Source: Alphaproteobacteria bacterium | GTDB taxonomy: Bacteria; Pseudomonadota; Alphaproteobacteria; Micropepsales; Micropepsaceae | Assembly: GCA_947465395.1 (NCBI GenBank) | Contig: CANIAL010000014.1 | Span: 1 to 52,543, forward strand | Length of the DNA: 52,543 nt | Direction: 5' to 3' | In this document: in pieces, positions 8,648 through 16,835 of the stretch | Position numbering within the stretch: position 1 is the stretch's first letter | Layout: every line of letters begins with the position of its first letter | Notes under the pieces: generated by a model | Database searches by the model: none | Seen by the model: the letters and a program-made list of their open reading frames with translations, nothing else | Told to the model about the DNA's origin: nothing | Made by a program: the position numbers and the translations under genes

Positions 8648-9136
8648 TTAGCGCTTGGAGAACTGGAAGGAACGGCGCGCCTTCGGCCTGCCATACTTCT
8701 TGCGTTCCACCGCGCGCGGGTCGCGGGTAAGAAAACCGCCCGGCTTCAGGGCCGCGCGCAGATCGGGTTCGTAGTTCACCAAGGCGCGGGAAATGCCGTG
8801 GCGCACGGCGCCGGCCTGGCCCGACAACCCGCCGCCATTGACGGTGACGATGACATCGAACTGGCCATCGCGGTTGGTGGCGATCAGGGGCTGGCGCAGG
8901 ATCATGCGCAGCACCGGACGGGCGAAATAGACTTTTTCATCGCGGCCATTGACCGTGATCTTGCCCGAACCGGGCTTGATCCAGACACGGGCCACCGATT
9001 CCTTGCGGCGGCCGGTGGCATAGGCGCGGCCTTTTGAATCGCGCTTGTTGTCGGGCTTGGCGTCGTCATCGGCGCCGGCCACCTTGGCCTTGATCAGCGT
9101 GGATTTCAGTTCGCCGAATTTGTTGTCGTCCGCCAT
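8648..9136 (-). CDS. rpsI: 30S ribosomal protein S9
   Basis: 162 aa. The conserved S9 body starts at about residue 36 ([23 protein letters not shown]) and ends in the invariant basic tail [11 protein letters not shown], which reaches the P-site tRNA. The 35-residue charged N-terminal extension is common in alphaproteobacteria and explains the length over the roughly 130 aa of E. coli S9. It starts 2 nt after the rplM stop (TGACCATG), so the two are translationally linked. Confidence 0.97.
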   Translation of the reverse strand: MADDNKFGELKSTLIKAKVAGADDDAKPDNKRDSKGRAYATGRRKESVARVWIKPGSGKITVNGRDEKVYFARPVLRMILRQPLIATNRDGQFDVIVTVNGGGLSGQAGAVRHGISRALVNYEPDLRAALKPGGFLTRDPRAVERKKYGRPKARRSFQFSKR

Positions 9137-9138
9137 GG

Positions 9139-9627
9139 TCAGGCCGCCGTCTTTTTGGGTTGGATCTTGTACTGGGTGTTCTTGGGGTTCATCGCGCCCA
9201 CGTCCAGCACTTCGGCCTGCTGGGCTTCGTGCGGGTGGCTGGCGCCGGCATAAACGCGCAAATTGGACATCTGGCGGCGGCCCAGCGGGCCACGCGGCAC
9301 CATGCGTTCAACAGCCTTTTCAAGAATGCGCTCGGGGAACTTGCCCGCCATGATGGCGCCCGCCGTGCGTTCCTTGATGCCGCCGATATAGCCGGTGTGG
9401 TGGTAATAGATTTTCTTCTTCAGCTTCTGGCCGGTCAGCACCACCTTGGCGGCGTTGATGACAATGACATTGTCGCCGCAATCCAGATGGGGCGTGTAGG
9501 TGGGCTTGTGCTTGCCGCGCAGCCGCATGGCGATGATGGAGGCAAGACGCCCCACGACCAGGCCCTGGGCGTCAATGACGATCCACTTCTTTTCGATCTC
9601 GGAGGCGCGTGCCGAATAGGTTTTCAT
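9139..9627 (-). CDS. rplM: 50S ribosomal protein L13
   Basis: 162 aa, a normal length. Recognised from [42 protein letters not shown] and [12 protein letters not shown]. It is an early assembly protein of the large subunit. GGAAA lies before ATG 9627; a longer in-frame start at 9669 overlaps the promoter and is rejected. It is first gene of rplM-rpsI, driven by the promoter at 9655-9683. Confidence 0.97.
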   Translation of the reverse strand: MKTYSARASEIEKKWIVIDAQGLVVGRLASIIAMRLRGKHKPTYTPHLDCGDNVIVINAAKVVLTGQKLKKKIYYHHTGYIGGIKERTAGAIMAGKFPERILEKAVERMVPRGPLGRRQMSNLRVYAGASHPHEAQQAEVLDVGAMNPKNTQYKIQPKKTAA

Positions 9628-9654
9628 AGGCGATTTCCGCGTGTTGGACGCGTG

Positions 9655-9683
9655 CCTATACGGACCCATGCCTGCGCGGTCAA
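9655..9683 (-). promoter_or_regulatory. Sigma-70 promoter of rplM-rpsI
   Basis: Minus-strand TTGACC (9678-9683), 17-nt spacer, TATAGG (9655-9660). This is one of the best promoter matches in the window. It gives a leader of about 20 nt to the rplM ATG, as expected for a ribosomal operon. Confidence 0.75.
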
Positions 9684-9715
9684 GTGAAACCTAGCAAAAT
9701 CGGGCGTTTTTCGTG

Positions 9716-9735
9716 TGCGGTATCTGGATACCGCA
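9716..9735. promoter_or_regulatory. 20-nt palindrome between rplM and the crotonase gene
   Basis: TGCGGTATCTGGATACCGCA has two perfect 9-bp arms around a TG centre. It lies 33 nt upstream of the rplM -35 box and 91 nt before the ECHDC3-like start codon, in the shared divergent region. The size and symmetry fit a TetR- or GntR-like dimer site. No such regulator is adjacent. Confidence 0.5.
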
Positions 9736-9826
9736 ACCAAAAGGCGATTGCCCCGCTTTTTCGGCATGGCAGGCGCAGCCGCGAAACCCTGATGTAAATG
9801 GCGGGCCGTGGCACTAGGCTTGCCCC

Positions 9827-10621
9827 ATGAACGCGGATTCCCTGCTCCTTTCCAGCCGTGACGGCGCGGTCCTGCGCCTGGTGCTGAACCGGGCGCGTGC
9901 GCGCAATGCGCTGAGTTCGGCCCTGATGGGCGAGCTGGGCGCCGCGCTGGATGCGGCCGCCGCCGACCGCGCGGTGCGGGTGATCGTGATCGCCGCCGAA
10001 GGGCCGGTCTTTTCGGCGGGCCATGATTTGAAGGAATTGCAGGGTCACCGCGCCGATGGCGACAAGGGCCGCGCCGCCTATGCCGGGCTGTTCGCTCAAT
10101 GCTCGGCCCTGATGCTGAAAATTGTTCATTGCCCCAAGCCCGTGATCGCGGAGGTGGCGGGGCTGGCCACCGCGGCGGGTTGCCAGCTGGTGGCAAGCTG
10201 CGACCTGGTGATGGCGTCGGACCATGCCGGTTTCGCCACCCCCGGCGTGGACATCGGGCTTTTCTGTTCGACGCCCATGGTGGCGCTGTCGCGGGCCATT
10301 GGCGCCAAGCCCGCCATGGAAATGCTGCTGACGGGCGAGCCCATCAAGGCGGAAGCGGCGCACCGCCTGGGCCTGGTCAATCGCATCGTGCCGCTGGCGG
10401 AATTGCAGGCGGCGACCATGGCGCTGGCGCAGAAGATCGCAGGCAAGCCGCATGGCACCATCAAGACCGGCAAGGCGGCCTTTTATCGCCAGCGGGAAAT
10501 GAGCCTGGAAGCGGCTTATGATTACACCGCCAAGGTGATGACCGAAAACATGCTGGCGGCGGAAGCCAATGAAGGCGTCTGCGCCTTTATCGAAAAGCGC
10601 GATCCCAACTGGCCACAATAA
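9827..10621 (+). CDS. Enoyl-CoA hydratase/isomerase family protein, ECHDC3-like
   Basis: 264-aa crotonase fold. From memory it matches animal mitochondrial ECHDC3 more closely than typical bacterial EchA: EGPVFSAGHDLKEL (CoA and oxyanion-hole loop), CPKPVIA.VAGLATAAGCQLVASCDLVMAS, FATPGVDIGLFCSTPMVALSRAIG, EMLLTGEPI and a C-terminus ending FIEKRDPNW. In the usual catalytic positions after the second oxyanion loop, the acidic pair of classical hydratases is not obvious (GVDIGLF), so hydratase activity is doubtful. It heads a same-strand run 2 nt before the CoA-binding gene. Confidence 0.85.
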   Translation: MNADSLLLSSRDGAVLRLVLNRARARNALSSALMGELGAALDAAAADRAVRVIVIAAEGPVFSAGHDLKELQGHRADGDKGRAAYAGLFAQCSALMLKIVHCPKPVIAEVAGLATAAGCQLVASCDLVMASDHAGFATPGVDIGLFCSTPMVALSRAIGAKPAMEMLLTGEPIKAEAAHRLGLVNRIVPLAELQAATMALAQKIAGKPHGTIKTGKAAFYRQREMSLEAAYDYTAKVMTENMLAAEANEGVCAFIEKRDPNWPQ

Positions 10622-10623
10622 AG

Positions 10624-11136
10624 ATGCAATATCCCGACGCGCTGATCAAAAATATTCTTCGCAAGGTGAAGACCATCGCGATGGTGGGCGCCAGCGGCAA
10701 TGAAATCCGCCCATCCTATTTCGCCATGATGTATCTGCTGAACAAGGGATACAAAGTCATCCCCGTCAATCCGGGCATGGCGGGCAAACAGATACTGGGC
10801 CAGACCGTGTACGCGGCGCTGAAGGATGTTCCCGGACCGGTGGACATGGTGGACATCTTCCGCGAGGCGCAATACGTGCCCCAGATCGTGCGCGAAGCAT
10901 TGGCGGAAAAGGAACGTTTCGGCCTGAGCGTGATCTGGATGCAGCTGGGCGTGGTGAACGAAGAAGCGGCGAAGCTGGCGGAAGATGCCGGCCTGACCGT
11001 GATCATGGACCGTTGCCCCAAGATCGAGCATGGCCGCTTTTCTGGCGAGCTGGGCTGGATGGGCGTCAACCGGCGCGTGATTGACAACCGCAAGCCCGCG
11101 CTGTTTGGCAAGGGCGGAAGTTTGCGAAATGTCTGA
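10624..11136 (+). CDS. CoA-binding domain protein (YccU family)
   Basis: 170-aa single-domain Rossmann protein of the CoA_binding_2 type. The nucleotide loop is VGASGNEIRPSYFAMMYLLNKGY, then VIPVNPG, the conserved MVDIFR strand, SVIWMQLGV and the terminal MDRCPKIEHGR. Family members bind CoA or a nucleotide and have no firmly known activity. It starts 2 nt after the crotonase stop and overlaps the GST start by 8 nt, so the genes are coexpressed. A link to acyl-CoA handling is plausible but inferred only from position. Confidence 0.85.
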   Translation: MQYPDALIKNILRKVKTIAMVGASGNEIRPSYFAMMYLLNKGYKVIPVNPGMAGKQILGQTVYAALKDVPGPVDMVDIFREAQYVPQIVREALAEKERFGLSVIWMQLGVVNEEAAKLAEDAGLTVIMDRCPKIEHGRFSGELGWMGVNRRVIDNRKPALFGKGGSLRNV

Positions 11137-11719
11137 ACTCACGATCTACGGCGATTCCATTTCCGGCAACTGCCTGAAGGTGAAGATCGTCTGCGACCGG
11201 CTGCACATTCCGTATCGCTGGATCGAAACCAGCGTGTTGAAAGGTGAGACGCGCACGGCGGAATTTCTGGCGATGAACCCTGCGGGACAGGTGCCGGTGA
11301 TCATGAAAGATGGCCGCGCCTTGGCCCAGTCCAACGCCATCATGCTGTATCTGGCGGACGGCAGCGAGCTGATCCCCGCCGATGCCTTTGAACGCGCCCA
11401 GATGATGCAATGGCTGTTCTGGGAACAGTACAGCCATGAAACTGTGATCGCGGTGCGCCGCTTCCACAAGACCTATCTGAAAAAGCCGGACAGCGAGATT
11501 GATCCCGGCCTGTTGCCACGCGGCGAAAAAGTGCTGGCGGTGATGGACGGCCATCTGGCGACGCGGACACATTTTGTCGGCACGCACCTCAGCCTGGCCG
11601 ATATCGGGCTGGTGGCCTATACGCGCTTTGCCCATGAAGGCGGCTTCACCCTGCCCTCGCATGTGGCGCAATGGGTGCGGCGCACGGAAGACGCGCTGAA
11701 GATTTCCCATGCGGCATAA
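11129..11719 (+). CDS. Glutathione S-transferase family protein
   Basis: 196 aa. The N-terminal thioredoxin-like domain (1-78) has GDSISGNCLKVK for the active-site loop, MNPAGQVPV with the cis-Pro, and AQSNAIMLYLA for glutathione binding. An all-helical C-terminal domain (about 85-196) ends in LSLADIGLVAYTRFA. The substrate is unknown. The start ATG 11129 overlaps the end of the CoA-binding gene by 8 nt, and GCGGAAG lies upstream. A longer in-frame start at 11081 would overlap more and is not favoured. Confidence 0.88.
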   Translation: MSELTIYGDSISGNCLKVKIVCDRLHIPYRWIETSVLKGETRTAEFLAMNPAGQVPVIMKDGRALAQSNAIMLYLADGSELIPADAFERAQMMQWLFWEQYSHETVIAVRRFHKTYLKKPDSEIDPGLLPRGEKVLAVMDGHLATRTHFVGTHLSLADIGLVAYTRFAHEGGFTLPSHVAQWVRRTEDALKISHAA

Positions 11720-12302
11720 GGCATTCACATTGACGCTGTTGTTGCTGGTGACGCCCGTTCATGCGCAAGCGCCAAAGCCCAACGCCGCGACCGTTCTGAT
11801 GTCCACGCGCCTCCTGGCCTATAATGGCGGGGTGGCGGTGATATTGCGCCTGTATGGCGAAGGCCAGGCGGGCAAGGCCGCTTCGCCCAATGATTATCGC
11901 GCCGCCTTTGCGGACGCCATGACCGAAAACCGGGACTTGATCGCGGAAACAGACGCCAAGATGGCGGCACTGTATGCGGTCATCTATCCCGTCCCGGTGA
12001 TGGCGGCGCAGTTGCAGTTTTTCGACAGCGCCATGGGCCAGGCGCTGGCGGACAAATACCGCAATGCCCTGGGCCAGATCGTCTGGCCCGGCGCCGGCGA
12101 CTCGTTCCTGTCCCGGGATGAAAGCGCAGCGCTGAAAGCCTTCAACGCCAATATACACTTGCTGGGCGATGCGGCGCAGAAAAATCCCGACGCCATGGAC
12201 GGCGTGCTGTCGGCGGAAACCGGCGCCATCATCAAGTTGCGCCAGGCCGCGAATGCGAAATATTGCCAAAACCACGACTGCGCCAAAGAAGGTATAAAAT
12301 AA
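11709..12302 (+). CDS. Secreted protein of unknown function, DUF2059-like
   Basis: 197 aa with a signal peptide (MRHKAFTLTLLLLVTPVHAQA, cleavage near residue 19). The mature part is helical. The stretch PVPVMAAQLQFFDSAMGQALADKYRNAL is reminiscent of DUF2059 proteins, which are periplasmic and uncharacterised. The match is by eye and weak. A late Cys pair (KYCQNHDC) could form a disulfide. It overlaps the GST gene by 11 nt, and its TAA shares a base with the metY start (TAATG). Confidence 0.55.
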   Translation: MRHKAFTLTLLLLVTPVHAQAPKPNAATVLMSTRLLAYNGGVAVILRLYGEGQAGKAASPNDYRAAFADAMTENRDLIAETDAKMAALYAVIYPVPVMAAQLQFFDSAMGQALADKYRNALGQIVWPGAGDSFLSRDESAALKAFNANIHLLGDAAQKNPDAMDGVLSAETGAIIKLRQAANAKYCQNHDCAKEGIK

Positions 12303-13570
12303 TGGCCGATTACGGATTCAGCACCCTCAGCGTCCATGCCGGCGCCCAGCCCGATCCCGCCACCGGTGCGCGGGCGACGCCCATCTACCAGACCACGGCT
12401 TACGCGTTCGAGGATGCGGACCATGCCGCCGCGCTCTTCAACCTGCAGGTCTTTGGCAACATCTATACCCGCATCATGAACCCCACCACGGCGGTGCTGG
12501 AGGAGCGGGTGGCGGCGCTGGAGAATGGCCGCGCGGGCCTGGCCTGCGCGTCGGGCCATGCGGCGCAGCTTCTGACATTCCACACCCTGATGCAGCCGGG
12601 CGCCGAGATCGTGGCGGCGCGCCAACTTTATGGCGGCTCGGTCAACCAATTCTCCCAGGGCTTCGCCAAGTTCGACTGGCACACCAGATGGGCCGACACC
12701 ACCGACCCCGACAGTTTCAAGCGCGCCATCACCGACAAGACCAAGGCGCTGTATTGCGAAAGCATCGCCAACCCCGGCGGCATCATCACCGACCTGGAAC
12801 CGCTGGCGAAGATCGCCCATGACGCGGGCGTGCCGCTGATCGTGGACAACACGCTGGCCTCGCCATACCTGATCCGGCCGCTGGAATGGGGCGCGGACAT
12901 CGTGATCCATTCCGCCACAAAATTCCTGGGCGGACATGGCAACTCCATGGCCGGGGTGATCGTGGATGGCGGCACGTTCGACTGGGGCAGCGGGAAATTC
13001 CCCACCCTCTCCGAACCCTGCCCGTCCTATCACGGCATGAAGATGTGGGAGACGTTCGGCGACATGGCGTTCGCCGTCGCCACCCGCGTGCTGGGGTTGC
13101 GCGATCTGGGCCCGTCTTTGTCGCCCATGAACGCGTTCCTGGTTTTGACCGGCACCGAAACCTTGCCGTTGCGGATGCAGAAGCATTGCGACAATGCGCT
13201 GGTGGTGGCGCGCTGGCTGAAGGCCAATCCGAAAGTGGCCTGGGTGAATTATGCCGGGCTGGAAGACAATGCGTCCTATGCCATGCACCAGAAATATTGC
13301 CCCAAGGGCGCGGGCAGCGTTTTCACCTTTGGCGTCAAGGGCGGCTATGAGGCTGGTGTGAAGCTGGTCAACAGCGTGCGCCTGTTCAGCCACCTGGCCA
13401 ATGTGGGCGACACGCGCAGCCTGATCATCCACCCGGCCTCCACCACCCATCGCCAGCTTTCCGACGAAGGCCGGATCAAGGCGGGCGCGGGACCGGATGT
13501 GGTGCGCCTGTCCATCGGCATCGAGGACAGCGCCGACATCATTGCCGATCTGGTTCAGGCTTTGGAGTAG
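12302..13570 (+). CDS. metY: O-acetylhomoserine sulfhydrylase (PLP enzyme)
   Basis: 422-aa Cys/Met-metabolism PLP enzyme, which forms homocysteine from O-acetylhomoserine and sulfide. Diagnostic parts: VHAGAQPDPATGARATPIYQT, YTRIMNPT (phosphate-binding Tyr/Arg), the PLP Lys207 in SATKFLGGHGNS, and the long insert GGTFDWGSGKFPTLSEPCPSYHG that marks MetY rather than cystathionine gamma-synthase. The C-terminal SLIIHPASTTHRQLS binds the substrate carboxylate. The start is coupled to the previous stop (TAATG). The last 16 nt overlap the convergent ctaA gene. Confidence 0.92.
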   Translation: MADYGFSTLSVHAGAQPDPATGARATPIYQTTAYAFEDADHAAALFNLQVFGNIYTRIMNPTTAVLEERVAALENGRAGLACASGHAAQLLTFHTLMQPGAEIVAARQLYGGSVNQFSQGFAKFDWHTRWADTTDPDSFKRAITDKTKALYCESIANPGGIITDLEPLAKIAHDAGVPLIVDNTLASPYLIRPLEWGADIVIHSATKFLGGHGNSMAGVIVDGGTFDWGSGKFPTLSEPCPSYHGMKMWETFGDMAFAVATRVLGLRDLGPSLSPMNAFLVLTGTETLPLRMQKHCDNALVVARWLKANPKVAWVNYAGLEDNASYAMHQKYCPKGAGSVFTFGVKGGYEAGVKLVNSVRLFSHLANVGDTRSLIIHPASTTHRQLSDEGRIKAGAGPDVVRLSIGIEDSADIIADLVQALE

Positions 13571-14562
13571 CGCAATTCGTATGCATGCCAGACCGCCACG
13601 CACAAAAGCAGCGCGGCGGTGATCTGGTGGAAGGCGGCCATGCCTTCGGGGGCCTGCATCAGCAATGTGACGATGCCCAGCCCCACCTGAAAAGTTGTGA
13701 TGGCGGCCAAAATCTTGGCGGATTTCCTGGCCCAGCCCTTCAGCCGCACGCCATTGGCAAAAACCCAGAAGGCGAAGGCGAAGGTGGCATAGGCCAGCAT
13801 GCGATGGTCGAATTGCGCCAGGCCGGGATTTTCAAAGAAATTGATCCACCAGGGCGAAGCCGAGAAAGCGCCTTCCGGAAATACGCGCCCATCCATGTCG
13901 GGCCAGGTATTGTAGAGCAGCCCCGCATGCAGCCCCGCCACCAGCGCCCCCAGCAGCATCTGCACATAGACCATGGCGACGAAACCGAAAGCCCGCCTTG
14001 TGTCACGCGGCGGCGCCTTCAGGTCGCGCAGATATTCCAGCGCCACCCACAATATCGCGATCAGCAGGATCAGCGCCGCGCCCAGGTGAATGGCCAGCCG
14101 GTACTGGCTGACGGAAACACGCGTCTCCAGCCCGCTTTGCACCATCCACCAGCCCAGGAAGCCCTGGAAGCCGCCCAGCACGAACAGCAATGCCATGCGC
14201 GGCCAGTCGGATTTCCTGATGGCGCCCTTCCAGGCGAAGAACAGGAACGGCACCGCGAACAGCACGCCCAGCGCCCGGCCCAGGAAGCGATGCGTCCATT
14301 CCCACCAGAAAATATCCTTGAAGCCGTCCAGCGTCATGCCGCGATTTTCGATGATGTATTGCGGGATGCGCTGGTACTTGGCGAAGGCGTCGGCCCAGGC
14401 GGCGTCGGACAGCGGCGGCAGCGCGCCCATGATGGGCTTCCATTCGGTGATGGAAAGCCCCGACCCGGTCAGGCGCGTCAGCCCGCCAATAGTCACCATG
14501 GCCAGGATCACCCCGGCAATGGACAGAAGCCATAATCCCACCGCTTTGCGCATGGGCTTCAT
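13555..14562 (-). CDS. ctaA: Heme A synthase (COX15 type)
   Basis: 335-aa inner-membrane enzyme that oxidises heme O to heme A for cytochrome aa3. Eight hydrophobic segments are visible. The longer COX15-type N-terminus has VTIGGLTRLTGSGLSITEWKPIMGALPPL. Conserved His are seen in WWEWTHRFLGR, RLAIHLG, FDHRMLAY and AAFHQITA. The start at 14562 (MKPMRKAVG) is chosen because the first membrane segment begins soon after; 14607 would add an odd 15-residue tail. There are no cox genes nearby. It overlaps metY tail-to-tail by 16 nt. Confidence 0.93.
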   Translation of the reverse strand: MKPMRKAVGLWLLSIAGVILAMVTIGGLTRLTGSGLSITEWKPIMGALPPLSDAAWADAFAKYQRIPQYIIENRGMTLDGFKDIFWWEWTHRFLGRALGVLFAVPFLFFAWKGAIRKSDWPRMALLFVLGGFQGFLGWWMVQSGLETRVSVSQYRLAIHLGAALILLIAILWVALEYLRDLKAPPRDTRRAFGFVAMVYVQMLLGALVAGLHAGLLYNTWPDMDGRVFPEGAFSASPWWINFFENPGLAQFDHRMLAYATFAFAFWVFANGVRLKGWARKSAKILAAITTFQVGLGIVTLLMQAPEGMAAFHQITAALLLCVAVWHAYELRYSKA

Positions 14563-14627
14563 TACCCCGTGGAACGCTGCCGGGTCCAGTCTTGCAGCAC
14601 GCGGCATTTTCGGGCGATGGTCCCGCC

Positions 14628-14840
14628 ATGACGCCCCGCATCAAGAAACTCATCGGCACCATCTGCATGCTGGCCTGGCTAGTGGCGTATGCCCTGGTGA
14701 TCTCGGCCCTGGCCGTGCATTATTTGCCGCATGCGGCCTGGTATGTGAGCCTGGTTTTCTATGCGCTGTCCGGCACCTTGTGGATCGTGCCCATCGGGCT
14801 GGCTCTGCCCTGGATGTACCGCGAGCCGAAATCCCGATGA
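14628..14840 (+). CDS. Small DUF2842 membrane protein
   Basis: 70 aa with two membrane helices (about 10-30 and 38-58). MTPRIKKLIGTICMLAWLVAYALV and the end IGLALPWMYREP are typical of DUF2842, an alphaproteobacterial family of unknown role. It is divergent from ctaA, and in my recollection the family often sits near respiratory genes. Its stop overlaps the next start by 4 nt (ATGA). Confidence 0.8.
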   Translation: MTPRIKKLIGTICMLAWLVAYALVISALAVHYLPHAAWYVSLVFYALSGTLWIVPIGLALPWMYREPKSR

Positions 14841-15100
14841 CCAACAATGAAGTCCAGAGCCGGTTCGAGCGGACCGAGAACGGGCTTCTGGCCTTTGCCG
14901 ATTACCGCGCCCATGACGGACGGTATGTGGTGACGCATGTCGAGGCGGATCCCGCCCTGCGCGGCACCGGCGCGGCATCGCGGCTGATGGAAGATATCGT
15001 GGCCTTTGCGCGCACCAATGATGCGCGCATCGTGCCGCGCTGTTCCTATGCCGTGGCCTGGTTCAAGCGCCACAAGGACGCCGCCGATATCATCGGTTGA
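14837..15100 (+). CDS. Small GNAT-like N-acetyltransferase (YidJ family)
   Basis: 87 aa. It is a minimal GNAT domain: FERTENGLLAFADYRAHDGRYVVTHVEADPALRGTGAASRLMEDIVAFARTNDARIVPRCSYAVAWFKRH. The pyrophosphate loop is RGTGAAS. These very short GNAT proteins, which resemble the human GTLF3B/NATD1 type, have unknown substrates. It is translationally coupled to the DUF2842 gene by a 4-nt overlap. Confidence 0.85.
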   Translation: MTNNEVQSRFERTENGLLAFADYRAHDGRYVVTHVEADPALRGTGAASRLMEDIVAFARTNDARIVPRCSYAVAWFKRHKDAADIIG

Positions 15101-15194
15101 AGCGCGCATTCAATTGCGGCGGCGCTGTTAAGCCGCTGTTTACCGTCGCTGCACGGCGACGCGAACCCCTGCTCACCTCGCGCGTATCCTTTGC

Positions 15195-15425
15195 ATGGGA
15201 TATGCAGCCCGAAATTTGCGGGAACTTTTGCGGCAGGCGGCGGCGCTCCGGCGCACGGCGGCGCTGGTCGCCAATTCGGCCTACGCCAACAAGCTCCTGC
15301 TGGGCGCGGCGGAACTGGAAGCCCATGCCGCGTTTCTCGCCGCGCATCCAGCGGATAACACGCCGAACGCCACACTCACGCCGGCCAATGACGATCTCCA
15401 CGCGCACGTGGATATTAAGGTCTAA
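15195..15425 (+). CDS. Small hypothetical helical protein
   Basis: 76 aa, not recognised. Residues 6-50 are strongly helical and Ala/Leu/Arg-rich (LRELLRQAAALRRTAALVA...AAELEAHAAFL). The tail is Asn/Asp/His-rich and soluble. There is no signal peptide. Codon use looks like that of its neighbours. It starts 94 nt after the GNAT gene and ends just before the inverted repeat pair. It could be a real small protein, but nothing else supports it. Confidence 0.45.
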   Translation: MGYAARNLRELLRQAAALRRTAALVANSAYANKLLLGAAELEAHAAFLAAHPADNTPNATLTPANDDLHAHVDIKV

Positions 15426-15431
15426 CTTTTA

Positions 15432-15705
15432 CCCCCTCCGGCCTCCGCAACTTTGCTCGGCATGGCTCCCGCTTTCGCGGGAACGCCATGCCTTCGCGTT
15501 GCTGCGGCCACCTCCCCCTTCCATGCGCTTCGCGCAAAGGGGGAGGCGGGTCTGTGTGTTCAGAAAAAGAAGAACCTTGCGAAAACTCAGACCCGCCCTC
15601 CCCCGCGCGGCAAAGCCGCTGGCGGGGGAGATGCCTGTAGCAACGCGAGGACGCGAAGGCGGTCACGCCTGAGCGCCGGAGCAAAGTTGCGAAAGGCAGA
15701 GGGGG
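15432..15705. repeat. Inverted pair of structured intergenic repeats, copies 2a/2b
   Basis: Two diverged copies of one element face each other. Both outer ends read CCCCCTC...GCAACTTTGCTC inward (15432 onward on plus, 15705 backward on minus). Each has its own hairpin: CCTCCCCC 15511-15518 with GGGGGAGG 15539-15546, and CTCCCCC 15599-15605 with GGGGGAG 15624-15630. Both inner sides carry CGGGTCTG. The whole 274 bp can fold as one long imperfect stem. It lies between a small plus-strand gene and minus-strand tRNA-Pro. Frames across it are not genes. Confidence 0.8.
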
Positions 15706-15716
15706 AAAGAAATGAA

Positions 15717-15793
15717 TGGTCGGAGCGACAGGATTTGAACCTGCGACCCTTTGCCCCCCAGGCAAATGCGCTACCAGGCTGCGCCACGCTCCG
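15717..15793 (-). tRNA. tRNA-Pro (anticodon GGG)
   Basis: A complete 77-nt cloverleaf on the minus strand, CCA end encoded. The acceptor stem CGGAGCG pairs with CGCTCCG, followed by discriminator A. The anticodon stem TTTGC/GCAAA encloses loop CTGGGGG, giving GGG. The T arm is GCAGGTTCAAATCCTGT. Confidence 0.95.
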
Positions 15794-15813
15794 AAACCGG
15801 TTCAAGGGCGCGG

Positions 15814-15842
15814 ACCATAGCGGGCAGTCCCCGCCGCCACAA
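15814..15842 (-). promoter_or_regulatory. Promoter of tRNA-Pro
   Basis: Minus-strand TTGTGG (15837-15842), 17-nt spacer, TATGGT (15814-15819). The -10 ends 20 nt before the mature tRNA 5' end. The same layout is seen upstream of tRNA-Thr at 46469-46497. Confidence 0.6.
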
Positions 15843-15911
15843 CAGGCGAAAATGGCGAAATTCAGCCTTTTTTCGAACCTGTCTGGCACTTGTGGAGACC
15901 GCAAAAACCTC

Positions 15912-16481
15912 TCAGGCGGCTTTGCGCGTTACGCGGAGACGCTGCTTCAAGGTGGTCAATTCGCTCAAAAGCGCCATCAGCCTTGCGCGTTCTTCAATCT
16001 GAAGACGCTTTTCGATCTCAACACTGGCCTCGAGCGCCGGCGCGGTTTCTTGTTTTGCTTCCGGCTCGTCGAAGAAAGGCAGGCTCATGGGCTGCGGCAC
16101 GGCGCGCAAATGCGTGGGCCGGGGCTTTTTCGGCTTTTCGATATAGACGATTTTTTCCACGACAGGCTCGGGCGGCGCAACCGGCGCGCCACCCCGGCCA
16201 ATATTCGCCACATGGCGCTGGCCCCGTTCCTTGAGCACCTTCTGCACGCCGCGAATGGTGAGGCCTTCGCCATACAGAAGCGTGCGGATGCCGGTGAGCA
16301 AATCCAAGTCCTCGGGCCGGTAATAGCGACGGCCGCCGGCGCGTTTCACGGGCTTGATCTGGCTGAAGCGGCTTTCCCAGAAGCGCAGCACATGCTGCGG
16401 CATGTCCAGCAAGGTGGCGACTTCGCTGATGGTGCGGAAAGCGTCCGGCGATTTCTCCGGGGCGTAAGCGGGCGCCGCCAC
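15912..16481 (-). CDS. MerR-family transcriptional regulator
   Basis: 189 aa. The N-terminal MerR winged helix (about 16-85) has [24 protein letters not shown] and the wing [15 protein letters not shown] Pro-rich linker (about 100-150) leads to a C-terminal helix (155-185) for dimerisation. No Cys-based metal site is present. It starts with GTG inside the ihfA stop (TAGTG), so it is made from the ihfA message. This ihfA-merR pairing is conserved in alphaproteobacteria; its target is not known. Confidence 0.85.
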   Translation of the reverse strand: MAAPAYAPEKSPDAFRTISEVATLLDMPQHVLRFWESRFSQIKPVKRAGGRRYYRPEDLDLLTGIRTLLYGEGLTIRGVQKVLKERGQRHVANIGRGGAPVAPPEPVVEKIVYIEKPKKPRPTHLRAVPQPMSLPFFDEPEAKQETAPALEASVEIEKRLQIEERARLMALLSELTTLKQRLRVTRKAA

Positions 16482-16795
16482 TAGTCTTCGCCCTCTTCGG
16501 GCGTCTGGCCGTTGATGACGGCTTTCAGGACATGGCTGGGGCGGAAGACCAGCACCCGGCGGGGCGCGATCGGCACTTCATCGCCGGTCTTGGGATTGCG
16601 GCCCATGCGCTGGGATTTCTGGCGCACGGCAAAGGTGCCGAAGGAGGACAGCTTGACGGCTTCGCCCTTGGCCAGCGCGCCGCAGACTTCTTCCAGCATG
16701 TCTTCGACCATCTGGGCGGAATCGGTGCGCGACAGGCCAACGGCCTGGAACACAGCCTCGGTAAGGTCGGCGCGTGTAAGTGTCTCTCTGGACAT
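16481..16795 (-). CDS. ihfA: Integration host factor, alpha subunit
   Basis: 104-aa HU/IHF-fold DNA-bending protein. [22 protein letters not shown] forms the N-terminal helices, and [28 protein letters not shown] is the arm that intercalates in the minor groove. V..FRPSHVLK closes the fold. The preferred partner IhfB is not in the window. It is placed after fabH but has its own promoter (16826-16854) with a dyad over the -10. It is coupled to merR downstream. Confidence 0.95.
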   Translation of the reverse strand: MSRETLTRADLTEAVFQAVGLSRTDSAQMVEDMLEEVCGALAKGEAVKLSSFGTFAVRQKSQRMGRNPKTGDEVPIAPRRVLVFRPSHVLKAVINGQTPEEGED

Positions 16796-16812
16796 GTTTC
16801 CCCGACTCGTAA

Positions 16813-16835
16813 GCCCCTAGGGATAAGCCTAGGGC
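16813..16835. promoter_or_regulatory. Dyad over the ihfA -10 region
   Basis: GCCCCTAGG (16813-16821) and CCTAGGGC (16828-16835) are inverted repeats with one extra C and a 6-nt spacer. They overlap the -10 box and start region of the ihfA promoter. CTAG-containing words are rare in bacterial genomes, so two copies here stand out. The possible role is an operator or a leader hairpin. Confidence 0.4.

Noticed and set aside
13555..13570. The metY/ctaA overlap as a frameshift or error
   Set aside because: Both protein ends match their families, so a 16-nt tail overlap is simply real.
15453..15904. Frames through the repeat pair and tRNA-Pro
   Set aside because: They translate the repeats and the tRNA complement only.
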